Shown: one piece after another, positions 1-10,261 of the stretch
How the letters are laid out: each line of letters starts with the position of its first letter
Numbering within the stretch: the stretch's first letter is position 1
Origin: Boesenbergia rotunda
Taxonomy: Eukaryota; Streptophyta; Magnoliopsida; Zingiberales; Zingiberaceae
NCBI GenBank assembly: GCA_024364735.1
Contig: JAGFNQ010000870.1
Location: 110,711 to 174,710, forward strand
Length of the DNA: 64,000 nt
Direction: 5' to 3'
The notes under the pieces: model-generated
What the model was told of the DNA's origin: nothing
Databases searched by the model: none
The model's input: only the letters and a program-made list of their open reading frames with translations
Translations under genes and position numbers: made by a program

Positions 1-627
1 TTTCTAAGGGTGGCTCCCCGAGGCTCAGATACCCAAAGAAAAATAATTTGTTGTAAATTCAATTGGATGGCTCCCCGAGGCTCAATCCAAATCAAACATG
101 ACAATTTCAATTAAAAATTGGGAAATTAAATTACAACAACTAGCTTTAAATTGGACGGCTCCCCGAGGCTCAATCCAAAATAAAGAATTTTGTTGTCAAT
201 TTAAAGACCAATTCAAATTTAATTGTCAATTAACTGTCCATGAATTTGTCTAGACTTTCTTAAAAGAAAGTGCCCAAAATTGCGAGATTTCATAAATTGG
301 TTTTCAGAATAATTGTAAGTTTCCGGTACAAAGAAAACTTACATATTTCCAAAATTGGAAAATTTCTAAAATAGAAAAATTTCCAAAATTGGAAAGTTTC
401 CAAAGATGGGAAGTTTTCACAATTATTATAAAATTTCAGAAACTAGAAAATTTCAAAAGTTTGTGAAATTTCATGAGGATTTCCAAACTTCGAAATTCCT
501 AAATCTAAAATTTATTATAATTGGAAAGTTTCCATAATTGAAAAATTTTCCGAAATTGTGATCATGACAAAGTGTTCCACAAAACAATTATATGATTATG
601 TCAAACACTAACCGGCTCTGATACCAC
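1..627 (-). mobile_element. Element A: internal leader next to its 5' LTR
   Basis: Internal, non-coding start of a minus-strand LTR retrotransposon whose body lies left of the window. It is AT-rich and has no usable ORF. A GC-rich motif, GGCTCCCCGAGGCTC, occurs three times (about 12-26, 69-83 and 157-171). The last 16 bases hold the primer-binding site. The superfamily cannot be decided here because no coding sequence of A is visible. Confidence 0.7.
612..626 (-). other. Primer-binding site of element A
   Basis: Read on the minus strand, this is TGGTATCAGAGCCGG, matching the 3' end complement of initiator tRNA-Met. It lies one base from the LTR edge. It shows that A is on the minus strand and that the LTR to its right is the 5' LTR. 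Confidence 0.85.
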
Positions 628-3153
628 TGTTGGGACCGGGTGCATGTCGACAAGGATACGGGTTAGTAAAATTTTAAATTTTTACGTACAGCGGAAGAAT
701 TAGCATAAAATAATTTCTTATATTATTTTAACCACATATCTAGCATGCAACCTTATGATGTGTTGACATATTCATAAATTAAAACTTTGCGGAAAAGTAA
801 ACTAATTTACATTATACCTCTCGTAACTCGAAGTAAGGGACGAGATCCAACCGTAGCGTCCCTTGGAAGCTCCGCCTCTATTCGCGTCCACGCCGAGTTC
901 TCTTCGGGATGACTTCGCAAAGTCATGAGTTTTGTGCCGACGAGAACTACTAGATTCTCTATAGGCACAACAAAGAAGATCAAGAGAAGAAAAGGAAACT
1001 AACCACCAAGAAAACGGAATCGAATTCCGGGAAGAGAGGAGTCGCTATCCGCTTCTTCTTCTTCTTGCTTCGTTTCTTCTTCTTCTTGAAGCTCACGGCA
1101 ACAACCTTGCTTGGGTGTAGGTTGGGCGCCGGCCCTAATAGAGCTAGGGTGGGCGCCGGCCCTAAGGGAGGGAGAGGAGAAGGAGAAGAGTAAGAGGGAG
1201 AGAGGGAGCTACTTCTCTTGACAACTCAATTGGAATTAAGGGCTTGCCTTTGGTTCCTTTATATAGTAGCATCTCCCTTGCCAAGTCTCCCTCTTAACGG
1301 AATTAACGGAATTAACGGAATTAGTTATCATAAGAAATTTATCCTATAAATTCTCTTATGAATTATTCCGTTTAAACCAAGTTTTATTATAACTAACTTT
1401 ATAATAAAACTAATTAGTTATCATAATAAATTTATCCTATAAATTCTCTTATGAATTTTATTATAACTAACTTTATAATAAAACTAATTAATTATCATAA
1501 GAAATTTATTCTATAAATTCTCTTATGAATTATTCCATTTAAACCAAGTTTTATTATAACTAACTTTATAATAAAACTAATTAGTTATCATAAGAAATTT
1601 ATCCTATAAATTCTCTTATGAATTTTATTATAACTAACTTTATAATAAAACTAATTAATCTCTCCTTTTATTATGGAATAAATTTTATAAGAAATTTATA
1701 AACTTTCTTATTATGGAAAAATCAATTCATAATTGATTTTATAAAATTAAAATAAACCAATTCATGGATTATTTTAACTTCCATAAAAAGAATAAATTTT
1801 TATAAATTTATTTATATAAATTTCTTTATACAAATTTATTTATCCATAATTTATAAAATAAATCGCGCTAGATCTATTTTATTAATTAAACCAAAATTAA
1901 ATGGTTTCTCCCTTTAATGTGGCCGGCCATCCAAGGAGGGTTAGCACCCTCTTTAGCCGGCCAAACCAACCCGAACCGGTCGCGAATTAAACTCATTTAA
2001 TTCGCCCAATAAGCCTTCAAAAGACTTAGCCATTTTTAGCTTCCATTGCGCCTCTGATTAACTCAGATTCGACTTATATCTCTTGATCAGAAAATCTAAT
2101 TTTCAACTCGTTTTAAATCCCTCGGATTACTCGTAGTGCGTGTGACTAAATAGGCTTTCGATTTATGTTGGCCGTCTATAATCAACCAATTATAGAACGA
2201 TCATGAGTGGCACCTAGTAGTACATCATGATCCCCAATTAATCGAAAGATCAACTGTTTGACCTCAGAAGAAATTATTCTGAAACCCTTCAGCAGCTCTA
2301 ATGAATCGTGCCCCATTCCCTTCACCACCTTATACCCACTTGGTTCAGGACACGGTCTATGGTATCAGTCCCCACTAGGCTGACTACGTCACACCTAGCC
2401 CAAGTAGTGTCTTTCTCGTCCATTGGATTTCTAATTACTCTCATGTATTTTAGAGACTCGCACTCTAAACATGATATACTCTGGCCAGAGATTTCTGAGT
2501 AACAATCCGACGATAGGCCTGGGTATACATCTCCTCGCAAGGAGTGATGAATCCTTTGTAGGCTGTTCAAACATCTTCGGGCACTTCGGCTTATACCCAA
2601 TCATCCTGGGTCCACACCTCCTTGGAGATGCTTGCTTAAGATGTTAAAGTATAAGTCTCCATGACCAAGATGACTTGAACACCGCAAGTCAAAGGAACAT
2701 CGCACTTAAGCTACAGTAAGAACTTCATTGACATATCTACATGTAGATTCCCATATGAAGTCTTACAGCTAGTCACTCCAATGAACTAGTTCCCTTAACT
2801 AGCATCCATGTTTATCTCCGGACATCCCAATGTCACCAGCCAGTGAGAATCAGCTGATTAGAGAATCACCCATGCTAGTCTCAACAGAATTGATAGTGTC
2901 CATTTTTATCAATTCATCGACTAGGGATATTTTCAATACTTCACATTTGCACATTTAGAGATAATCACTAGTTGTGATCCTATCACAAATTCTCTTATGC
3001 TGTGAGTTGTATTGCGGATATTCAGTAGATGAGTTTAAGATCCCAATCAAATACACAAAACATGTATACTCAAATAGTGAATTATCATTTATTAATATAA
3101 ATGTTTACATCATAAGGCGATTGCCTTAGGACACTTCTCTCATATCACTAACA
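628..3153 (-). mobile_element. 5' LTR of element A (2.5 kb)
   Basis: It starts TGTTGGGACC next to the PBS and ends CACTAACA on the plus strand, giving TG...CA termini. Beyond 3153 the sequence continues as the LTR of element B. TACTC (3154-3158) also lies at the same place in B's other LTR, so it is the likely target duplication; its partner is off the window. The same family recurs at 62489-64000. The layout of the LTR resembles that of copia element F more than the gypsy LTRs here, so copia is a weak inference. Short open frames inside it have no support as genes. Confidence 0.85.
1321..1654. repeat. Tandem repeat in LTR A, alternating long and short units
   Basis: AT-rich units of about 94 and 75 bp alternate twice (about 1321-1411, 1412-1486, 1487-1580, 1581-1654). 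Each contains TATCATAAGAAATTTAT-like and TAACTTTATAATAAAAC blocks; the long unit adds ATTCCGTTTAAACCAAG. This is best read as two copies of a ~169-bp dimer, made by duplication within the LTR. Confidence 0.75.
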
Positions 3154-3435
3154 TACTCTGCGTGAGTCCACTATTGGTCTCCTTTCCGAAATTTTCGGAG
3201 GTGGAGAAAACCTGTCTTACAGTGTATAGTTACAAGCAACAATATTGAAAGTTAAGTACGGAACAAATAAAAGCAAACCGAACAAGAATCTGAAACTCGG
3301 TCGATCTGGACCTCCGAAGTGTCGCACACTTCCTCCTGGAGCTTCCCAGTCATAGAACCTCGTCTTTAGAGCGTTGTCGTCAGTCAGAATGCATAGAATC
3401 ACTTTCAGCAGTTGTGTTTGAAGCAGAGGGGTTGA

Positions 3436-3450
3436 AGCCCCTTTTATAGC
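3436..3450 (-). promoter_or_regulatory. LTR promoter TATA box, element B 3' LTR
   Basis: On the minus strand the sequence reads GCTATAAAAGGGGC. It lies just downstream (element direction) of the GGGCGCC palindrome cluster. The same arrangement occurs in the other Sirevirus-type LTRs of the window, which supports a real core promoter. Confidence 0.6.
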
Positions 3451-4129
3451 ACTCCTGGCGGCGCCCTGGACGTTGGGGGCGCCCCTAAAAATTCGGTCAA
3501 ACCTTATCCCTGCACGGACCTCGCCGCAGTTGATAAAATCTCTGACCAAGGTGCCCCAGACCTTCAGGGCGCCCTCATGAAGGCTTATCTATGTTTCGAA
3601 CTCGAAACAGCAAATACAGCTTTCAACTTGGGCGCCCCGGACCTTCCGGCCGCCCTCATAGGAGTCTATTCTGCTTATCACACAAAAGACTGCTTTTTAC
3701 TCTTGACTGGAGGCGGCCTCATCATCCCGGGCGCCCTGCTTGGCTAGTTTCCAACTAAACTAGTTTTTCCTTTTGATTGGGGGCGCCCCCATCATTCCAG
3801 GCGCCCTGCTTGGCTGGTTTCCAGCCCCAATGTATGTTATTTGTCTGCTTTGTCTTCCGTTCTAGGTACCTGCAAGATATAAAAATAAAAAGTAAATATA
3901 CACACATTCATAACCTTAAGGACTTGGTTCGGACTTCAGATTTCCACGAAACCCTAGGTCAAACCGACGCAAGTTCCCACCCCTGAGAATGCGCCTTTCA
4001 CCTACTCCTTTCAAGAGACGATTGCCACCCAGTCCTTCGGGTGAACTTTTGCTTAGCTTCCGATACTTCCGGACCTCGAGACGCCCGAACCCTGACCCGT
4101 CTCTACTTCTATCCTTAGTCATCACTCAG

Positions 4130-4420
4130 CTAAGTTGCTCAGTCCCTCGGACCATGACTTCGTGCCCAAACCCTAGGTCCAGGACTTAGGTGCCCAACCC
4201 TCGGCCACGTCTTCTTGCCCAATTCCCCGAACCAGGACTTCGGTGCCCAACCCTAGGCCAGGTCTTCTTGCCCAATCCTCGACCAGGACTTAGTGCCCAA
4301 TCCTCGATCAGGACTTAGTGCCCACCTTCCGAGCAGGTCTTTGGTGCCCAGCTCCTTGCCAGGGCTTCGTGCCCAGTCCTCGACCAGGTCTTAGTGCCTA
4401 GGTTAACTAGGACTTTTCTT
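4130..4420. repeat. Hairpin-forming tandem repeats in LTR B (left copy)
   Basis: A run of about ten units of 22-33 bp built on the theme GTCCTCGACCAGGACTTAGT. Many units contain short inverted repeats, for example GTCCT-CGACC-AGGAC. Variants such as TCCTCGATCAGGA keep the arms complementary. The matching array in the right LTR is at about 9870-10120. Confidence 0.7.
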
Positions 4421-4539
4421 CCACTTAGGTTACTCCTCCTTTGCACCCTTTGCTTTGTTCAATGTATCACTGACTTAAGTCTATTGTCAAACATTAAAAC
4501 ACTTAATGGAGAACATCATTGATGCACCTTGCACCAACA

Positions 4540-6240
4540 ATCTCCCTCTTTTTGATGTTTGACAATATCTTAAGTTAGATTAGCTGAAGAGACTAACCTA
4601 CTATTCTTGGAAAAAAAACAAAAAATGATATAAGTTTTGAAACTATATTTTTGATCTTTGGGAGAAAAAAAATTTTCTAACTTAAGCACACCTCTCCCCC
4701 TTTGTCATATATCAAAAAAACCAAAAATAGATATTTGCACCAACAATGAAAACCTTTGGTTCTTTTTGAAAATACTTAGTACAAATTTTTGAAAGCATTG
4801 TATTTTGAATGATATATTGCATTTTTTTAAAAAACTGCATAATTTTGAAAAATGCTATGCGCTTTGAAAAGTACAAGTACTTTGAAAATGAAAAAAAATG
4901 CAAGTACTTTTAAAAAAAATTGAAAAATTAAGTACTTTTGAAAATATATGCTAGTATATTTTGAAAAATGTGTGAATTTTTGAAGACCCAATATTTTACT
5001 TGACTTGATTTATCTCCCAGTCTGACACCATCCTAGGAAACCTTGTTGACTACAAGGACATTTCCTAAGTATCCTAGAAATTCTCCAACCCAAGTAAATA
5101 TAAGAATAATTTCATAAGTCACACAAATTCTGAAAAATAGAATAATAGTATTTTGAACGTATATGTAAGTACATTTTGAAAAGTATATGAATTTTTGAAG
5201 TCATAATACTTGACTTGGTTTATCTTCCAGTCTGACATAATCCTAGGAAACCTTGTTGACTGCAAGGACAATTTCCTAAGTGTCCTGGAAGATTTTCCAA
5301 GCTCAAAATAAACATTGATCAAAACCAGATGAATTTTTGAAAATACTGGTATTTTAAAAAAAAATGTTAGTATTTCGAAAGAATACTTAGGAAGATTTTG
5401 AAGATATAGTTCAAGAAAACATGTTATTAAATAATTCTTTTAATTTGACCTCCCCCTAAACTTGACTCAGTCCTGGGAAGCTTGTTGACCACAAGTACTC
5501 TTCCTCTGAGTCTTAAGATTTGATTCAGATCAAAAGAATAATCTAATAATTTTCAAAATAAATAATTTAAGACTTGTCAGAAGGTTGACTCAGACTCCCC
5601 CTAAATCTGACACATCCTAGGAGTCCTTTTAGATCATGAAGTGGACCTTTCTCTGTGTCTTTTACGGTTTATCAAAATCAAATGAATACCAATTTTCAGG
5701 AAGATAGATTTTGAAACCACAATTTGGAAAGAAGATAATTTTTAAAGTATACGCCTTTTTGAAAACATATGTGATAGAGATTAAGGCGCAGTTTTCGAAA
5801 AGTCTTTTTTTTTTAAATTTTAAAAGAGTGAAAACACTCCCCCTCTACCCAACATCGTTTGACTCTATCTAAGTGCCTTAAGGAACTTTAGTGTTGTCCT
5901 AAGAGGCTTGTGTCTAATTGAGTGAGTCAAACAATTTTTGAAAAGATATACTTTTGAAAAATGTATAATATGTATAATCAATCAGACAAGCATGAATTCC
6001 ATAAAAACATTACTATGTTGAAGCACTATTTTGAAAAAATATTTTTAGAAAAATATTCTAACAATTTTGAAATATATTTTTCAATTCATTAGTCCTTAAC
6101 ATCTCACCCATTTTAGATGTATCAATACAACAAGCATGGTTGCCTTATAGGTGTATTGTGAGATGCTTGAATCATTTTTCTTAATTTATTATTAACTCTA
6201 AGATTTAATTGAAGCTTGTGTTAGATTTGAATTTGACAAG
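4540..6240 (-). mobile_element. 3' non-coding region of element B with multiple polypurine tracts
   Basis: This is the stretch before the 3' LTR. It is AT-rich with many near-repeats and no gene. On the minus strand AGGGGGAG occurs exactly at 4694-4701, 5450-5457, 5595-5602 and 5837-5844, and a plainer purine tract (AAAAAGAGGGAGA) touches the LTR. Repeated AGGGGGAG-type polypurine tracts are a known mark of Sireviruses. Part of 6090-6240 resembles 44680-44760 in element H. Confidence 0.75.
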
Positions 6241-6760
6241 AAGTAACTTGAATTTGAGTATAAAAAATTGGCTTCCAGGTCTTGGCGAGGCACTAGGCCT
6301 TCTTTGGCCGTAGTCTTATTGGATCATCAACCCTTTCCTTGACAAAGCCTTTTAATGAAATTTCATTTTCAAAATTACTTTTTGAAAAATTCTGGTCTAA
6401 CTAGTTTGGGTCTTGGATTGGTAGCTTCGGCTAGTTTCACCATTCTAAAGAGACCAAGTAGTGTATACTTGACCTTATTAGAAGAGGTTTCCCTAACGTA
6501 CTATCATCTCACCGCCACCCAATACTAGGTTGATCAAGTTTCAATTATTCTTTTTCCTATAGCCGTTCTAATATATGAATCAAATTTAAATATGAATGAC
6601 ATGCCATATATTTAAAAGAAGTAGCAAATGCATGGCATGACAATTATGCATGAGTCAAACAAGTCCAAAGCATTTTAATTACGTTTCTAAAGATGTATCA
6701 AATTCCCGATTTGATATATGTCGTGTGAACCTGCGAATATGTCAACCCACTTTGACATAT
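6241..6760 (-). mobile_element. Conserved non-coding block of the Sirevirus-like elements (copy in B)
   Basis: Contains GGCTTCCAGGTCTTGGCGAG and about 250 more bases that recur at 47150-47480 in element H and, diverged and inverted, at 16090-16340 in element C. In all three it keeps the same direction relative to the element. No open frame is conserved. Its function is unknown. Confidence 0.65.
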
Positions 6761-6779
6761 TTAATTTTATTAACTTAAT

Positions 6780-7475
6780 TGTTGCGGTTTGGGTAAGGTT
6801 TTACATTAGTTCGAGTTTAATTTATTTATGATTTAGTTGCATTCAAGCTAATTAAGAATTAATTGAAGTTTAAATTAATTTGAAATTGATTAATTCGAAT
6901 TAATTAAGATTGAATTGATTTGAATTAATTTAAGTGTGAATTAATTAATGTTGAATTTATTTGAAGTGAATTGAATTAATTAAGTTTATTTGGATTAAAT
7001 TGATTTAATTAAGATTTAATTTAATTTAATTCATTTAATTAAGATTTAATTGAATTTAATTGATTTAATTAAGATTTAATTGAATTTAATTTGAATTTAA
7101 TTAAGATTTAATTGAATTTAATTAAGATTTAATTTGAATTTGATTAAGATTTAATTTGAATTTAATTAAGATTTAATTTGAATTTAATTTAGATTTAATT
7201 TGAATTTAATTATGATTTAATTTGAATTTAATTATGATTTAATTTGAATTTAATTTAGATTTAATTTGAATTTAATTTATTTTGAATTTAATTTATTTTG
7301 GATTTAATTTAATTTTGAATTTAATTTATTTTGAATTTAATTTAATTTTGAATTTAATTTATTTTGAATTTAATTTATTTTGAATTTAATTTGAATTGAA
7401 TTAAGTTGAGTTTATTTGAATTAATTGAGTTAATTGAATAAAATTGAATTAATTTGAATTAATTGAATTAATTTG
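6780..7475. repeat. AT-rich tandem repeat inside element B
   Basis: About 700 bp of degenerate units around GATTTAATTTGAATTTAATTAA (about 20-22 bp, with shorter TTTATTTTGAATTTAA variants). Low-complexity, no gene. Element C has a comparable tract at 16490-17270. Confidence 0.8.
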
Positions 7476-7477
7476 AG

Positions 7478-8035
7478 TTAATTAAGATTTGAATAATTAA
7501 GGTTGAAATGATTAATTAATAATTGTGGGTTTAAGTTCATCATTTTCATTATTTTGAAAATTTCTTCTTCATCTTTATCTATTTTTTCAAGTTTTTCTAA
7601 TAATTCGGATTTATTTGAACCTTTGTAAACTTTATTTACTATGACCCTTATCTTAGATAATTTCATATCCTCCTCATCCTCAAAATTACATCTTTTAGTA
7701 TCCTCAAAGTAGGAGGAGTAATTTGGACCACTAGTTAAGGTTTTGTAATAGTTTTCAAGATTATCTATGATTATGTTATTATCTAGGAGAATTTTATATT
7801 CAATATTATCTTCAGAATTATCCTCAGATACATCTTCAATATTTTTAAAAAATTCAAAATTAATCTCTAGATTATCCTTAAGATTTTCAGAATTAATTTC
7901 TAGATTATCCTTAAGATTTTCAGAATTAATTTCTGGATTATTCTTAAGATTTTCAGAATTAATTTTTGGATTATTCTTAAGATTTTTAATCTCGAATTCA
8001 TAGTTATACAACGGGATTTTCAAATTTGAATTCAT
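7478..8035 (-). CDS. Acidic asparagine-rich ORF with 11-residue repeats in element B
   Basis: A 185-codon open frame in the element's sense direction. Residues ~15-60 hold four copies of an 11-residue unit of the type ENLKDNLEINS, coded by 33-bp DNA repeats at about 7860-7990. The rest is rich in Asp, Glu, Asn and Lys, with a predicted coiled stretch (SELLEKLEKIDKDEEEI). It lies about 300 bp after the zinc-knuckle remnant, where the C-terminal acidic/coiled part of a Sirevirus Gag would lie. I infer a leftover Gag C-terminus, perhaps expanded by repeat growth. There is no recognised catalytic domain and expression is unproven. Confidence 0.4.
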   Translation of the reverse strand: MNSNLKIPLYNYEFEIKNLKNNPKINSENLKNNPEINSENLKDNLEINSENLKDNLEINFEFFKNIEDVSEDNSEDNIEYKILLDNNIIIDNLENYYKTLTSGPNYSSYFEDTKRCNFEDEEDMKLSKIRVIVNKVYKGSNKSELLEKLEKIDKDEEEIFKIMKMMNLNPQLLINHFNLNYSNLN

Positions 8036-8348
8036 AATTATCTAAAGGATTTTCAAATTTAGAATTATCCTTAAGACTTTTGAATTCAGATTTATCCTTA
8101 GGATTTAATTTATCTGAATTGGAATTATTAGAATTAACATTATTAGAATTAAAGTTATGATAATTTATTTTAGAAATTACTGAATTAATGTTCTAAATTA
8201 AATAATTAATTTCAGATATTTTAGTCATATCTGCATTTTCTAATTTGTCATGTAGGATATTAATTTTACTATGTAGTAAATCTAATTTAACCAAAAAATT
8301 AACTAAATTATCTAAAGATAGTGCAGGAATTTTGAAACTTTTCGGAAC

Positions 8349-8567
8349 TTAAATTTTACGTACCTTTGTCAGACATTTGTTCATGTAGTGTCCATATTTT
8401 CCGCACTTAAAGTATTGTACGTGATCTTTGTTTTTCTGGACTCCTGGCGCTGGTGCCCCCTTTGCCGCCGGTGGTGTAAACCGAGTCTTACGAGTAGGGC
8501 ATTGATTCTTATAGTGCCCTCTCTCCCTGCACGTGAAACACATAATATGGAATTTAAAAATGGACAT
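8349..8567 (-). pseudogene. gag: Gag zinc-knuckle remnant of element B
   Basis: Two CCHC-type knuckles are visible: an intact one (CFTCRERGHYKNQC) and, about 30 residues on, a second (YFKCGKYGHYMNKC) whose first Cys is Tyr. Such knuckles bind nucleic acid in retrotransposon Gag. Only about 90 bp separate it from the PBS, so the main Gag domain has been deleted. Protease, integrase and reverse transcriptase are absent from B altogether, so B is a non-autonomous or decayed element. Confidence 0.7.
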
Positions 8568-8656
8568 TAAAAAAATGTACCTGATTCACCCTGGGCTCCC
8601 CCTCAACTCCTGGCGTCGTTGCTCCGTCGGCGGTTAGTCCCGTGAAGAGCGGCTCA

Positions 8657-8668
8657 GCTCTGATACCA
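8657..8668 (-). other. Primer-binding site of element B
   Basis: Minus strand TGGTATCAGAGC, two bases from the LTR. About 40 bp of leader beyond it (8630-8660, GGTTAGTCC.GTGAAGAGCG) is shared with the TRIM at 15145-15175. Confidence 0.85.
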
Positions 8669-8670
8669 CT

Positions 8671-10261
8671 TGTAGGACCGGTGCCGTCGATAGAGGGGGG
8701 ATGAATATCGACCGTGAAAATCTTTTGATAAACATCATAAATCTTTCGAACGTTCTAAGATCAGAGTTACTAGGACAGCGGAAAAGTAAAACAGAAAAAG
8801 AAAAACAATACACAAGGACACAGCGGGATTTATTTACTTGGTTCCCAACCCCCCAGGGTCAATACGTCCAAGGCCTATGTACTCGGCGTGAGTCCACTAT
8901 TGGTCTCCTTTCCAGAATTTCCGGAGGCGGAGAAAACCCGTCTTACAGTGTATAGTTACAAGCAACAATATTGAAAGTTAAGTACGAAACAAAAAGCAAA
9001 CCGAACAAGAATCTGACACTCGGCTGATCTGGACCTCCGAAGTGTCGCGCACTTCCTCCTAGAGCCTCCCGGTCGTAAAGCCTCGTCTTTAGAGCGTTGT
9101 CATCGGTCAGAATGCTTAGAATCGCTTTCAGCAGTTGTGTTTGAAGCAGAGGGGTTGAAGCCCCTTTATAGCACTCCTGGGGGCGCCCTGGGCGTTGGGG
9201 GCACCCCTAAAACTTCGGTCAAACCTTATCCCTGCGCGGACCTTGCCACAGCTGATAAAATCTCTGACCAGGGTGCCCCAGACCTTTCGGGCTCCCTCGT
9301 GAAGGCTTATCTGTGTTTCGAACTCGAAACAGCAAATACAGCTTTCAACTTGGGCGCCCCGGACCTTCCGGGCGCCCTCATAGGACCCTATTCTGCTTAT
9401 CACACAAAAGACTGCTTTTTACTCTTGACTGGGGGCGCCCTCATCATCCCGGCCGCCCTGCTTGGCTGGTTTCCAACTAAACTAGTTTTTCCTTTTGACT
9501 GGGGGTGCCCCCATCATTCCGGGCGCCCTGCTTGGCTGGTTTCCAGCCCCAATGTATGTTATTTGCCTGCTTTGTCTTCCGTTCTAGGTACCTGCAAGAT
9601 ACAAAAATACAAAGCAAATATACACACATTCTTAACCTTAAGGACTTGGTTCGGACTTCGGATTTCCACGAAACCCTAGGTTGAACCGACGCAAGTTCCC
9701 ACCCCAGAGAACGCGCCTTTCACCTACTCCTTTCAGGAGACGGTTGCCACCCAGTCCTTCGGGTGGACTTTTGCTTAGCTTCCGATACATCCGGACCTCA
9801 AGACGCCCAAACCCTGACCCGTCTCTACTTCTATCCTTAGTCATCGCTCAGCTAAGTTGCTCAGTCCCTCGGACCAAGACTTCGTGCCCAAACCCTAGGT
9901 CCAGGACTTAGGTGCCCAACCCTCGGCCAGGTCTTCGTGCCCAATTCCCCGAACCAGGACTTCAGTGCCCAACCCTCGGCCAGGTCTTCTTGCCCAGTCC
10001 TCGACCAGGACTTAGTGCCCAATCCTTGATCAGGACTTAGTGCCTACCTTCCAAGCAGGTCTTCGGTGCCCAGCTCCTTGCTAGGGCTTCGTGCCCAGTC
10101 CTCGACCAGGTCTTAGTGCCTAGGTTAACTAGGACTTTTCTTCCACTTAGGTTACTTCTCCTTTGCTCCCCTTGCTTTGTTCAATGTATCACTAACTTAA
10201 GTCTATTGTCAAACATTAAAACACTTAAAGGAGAACATCATTGATGCACATTGCACCAACA
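8671..10261 (-). mobile_element. 5' LTR of Sirevirus-like element B (1.6 kb, complete)
   Basis: It starts TGTAGGACCGG and ends TTGCACCAACA. In element direction: hairpin repeats (~9870-10120), GGGCGCC palindromes (~9180-9530), TATA box (minus TATAAAG near 9165-9171), then R/U5 to the PBS. It is nearly identical to 3154-4539, so B is not old. At 10262 the sequence switches to gypsy reverse transcriptase, which marks the insertion point in element J. Confidence 0.9.

Larger units (their letters stand above)
3154..4539 (-). mobile_element. 3' LTR of Sirevirus-like element B, cut by A
   Basis: This matches 8881-10261 (the other LTR of B) nearly base for base. Its outer part is missing because element A is inserted at 3153/3154. 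It ends ...GCACCAACA. In the element's own direction it holds a hairpin-repeat region (about 4130-4420), GGGCGCC palindromes (about 3460-3800), a TATA box and R/U5-type sequence. No gene lies in it. Confidence 0.85.

Noticed and set aside
3777..4189. Proline/arginine-rich short ORFs, repeated at 9681-9911
   Set aside because: They read the hairpin repeats of LTR B; the pattern follows the DNA repeat, not a protein.
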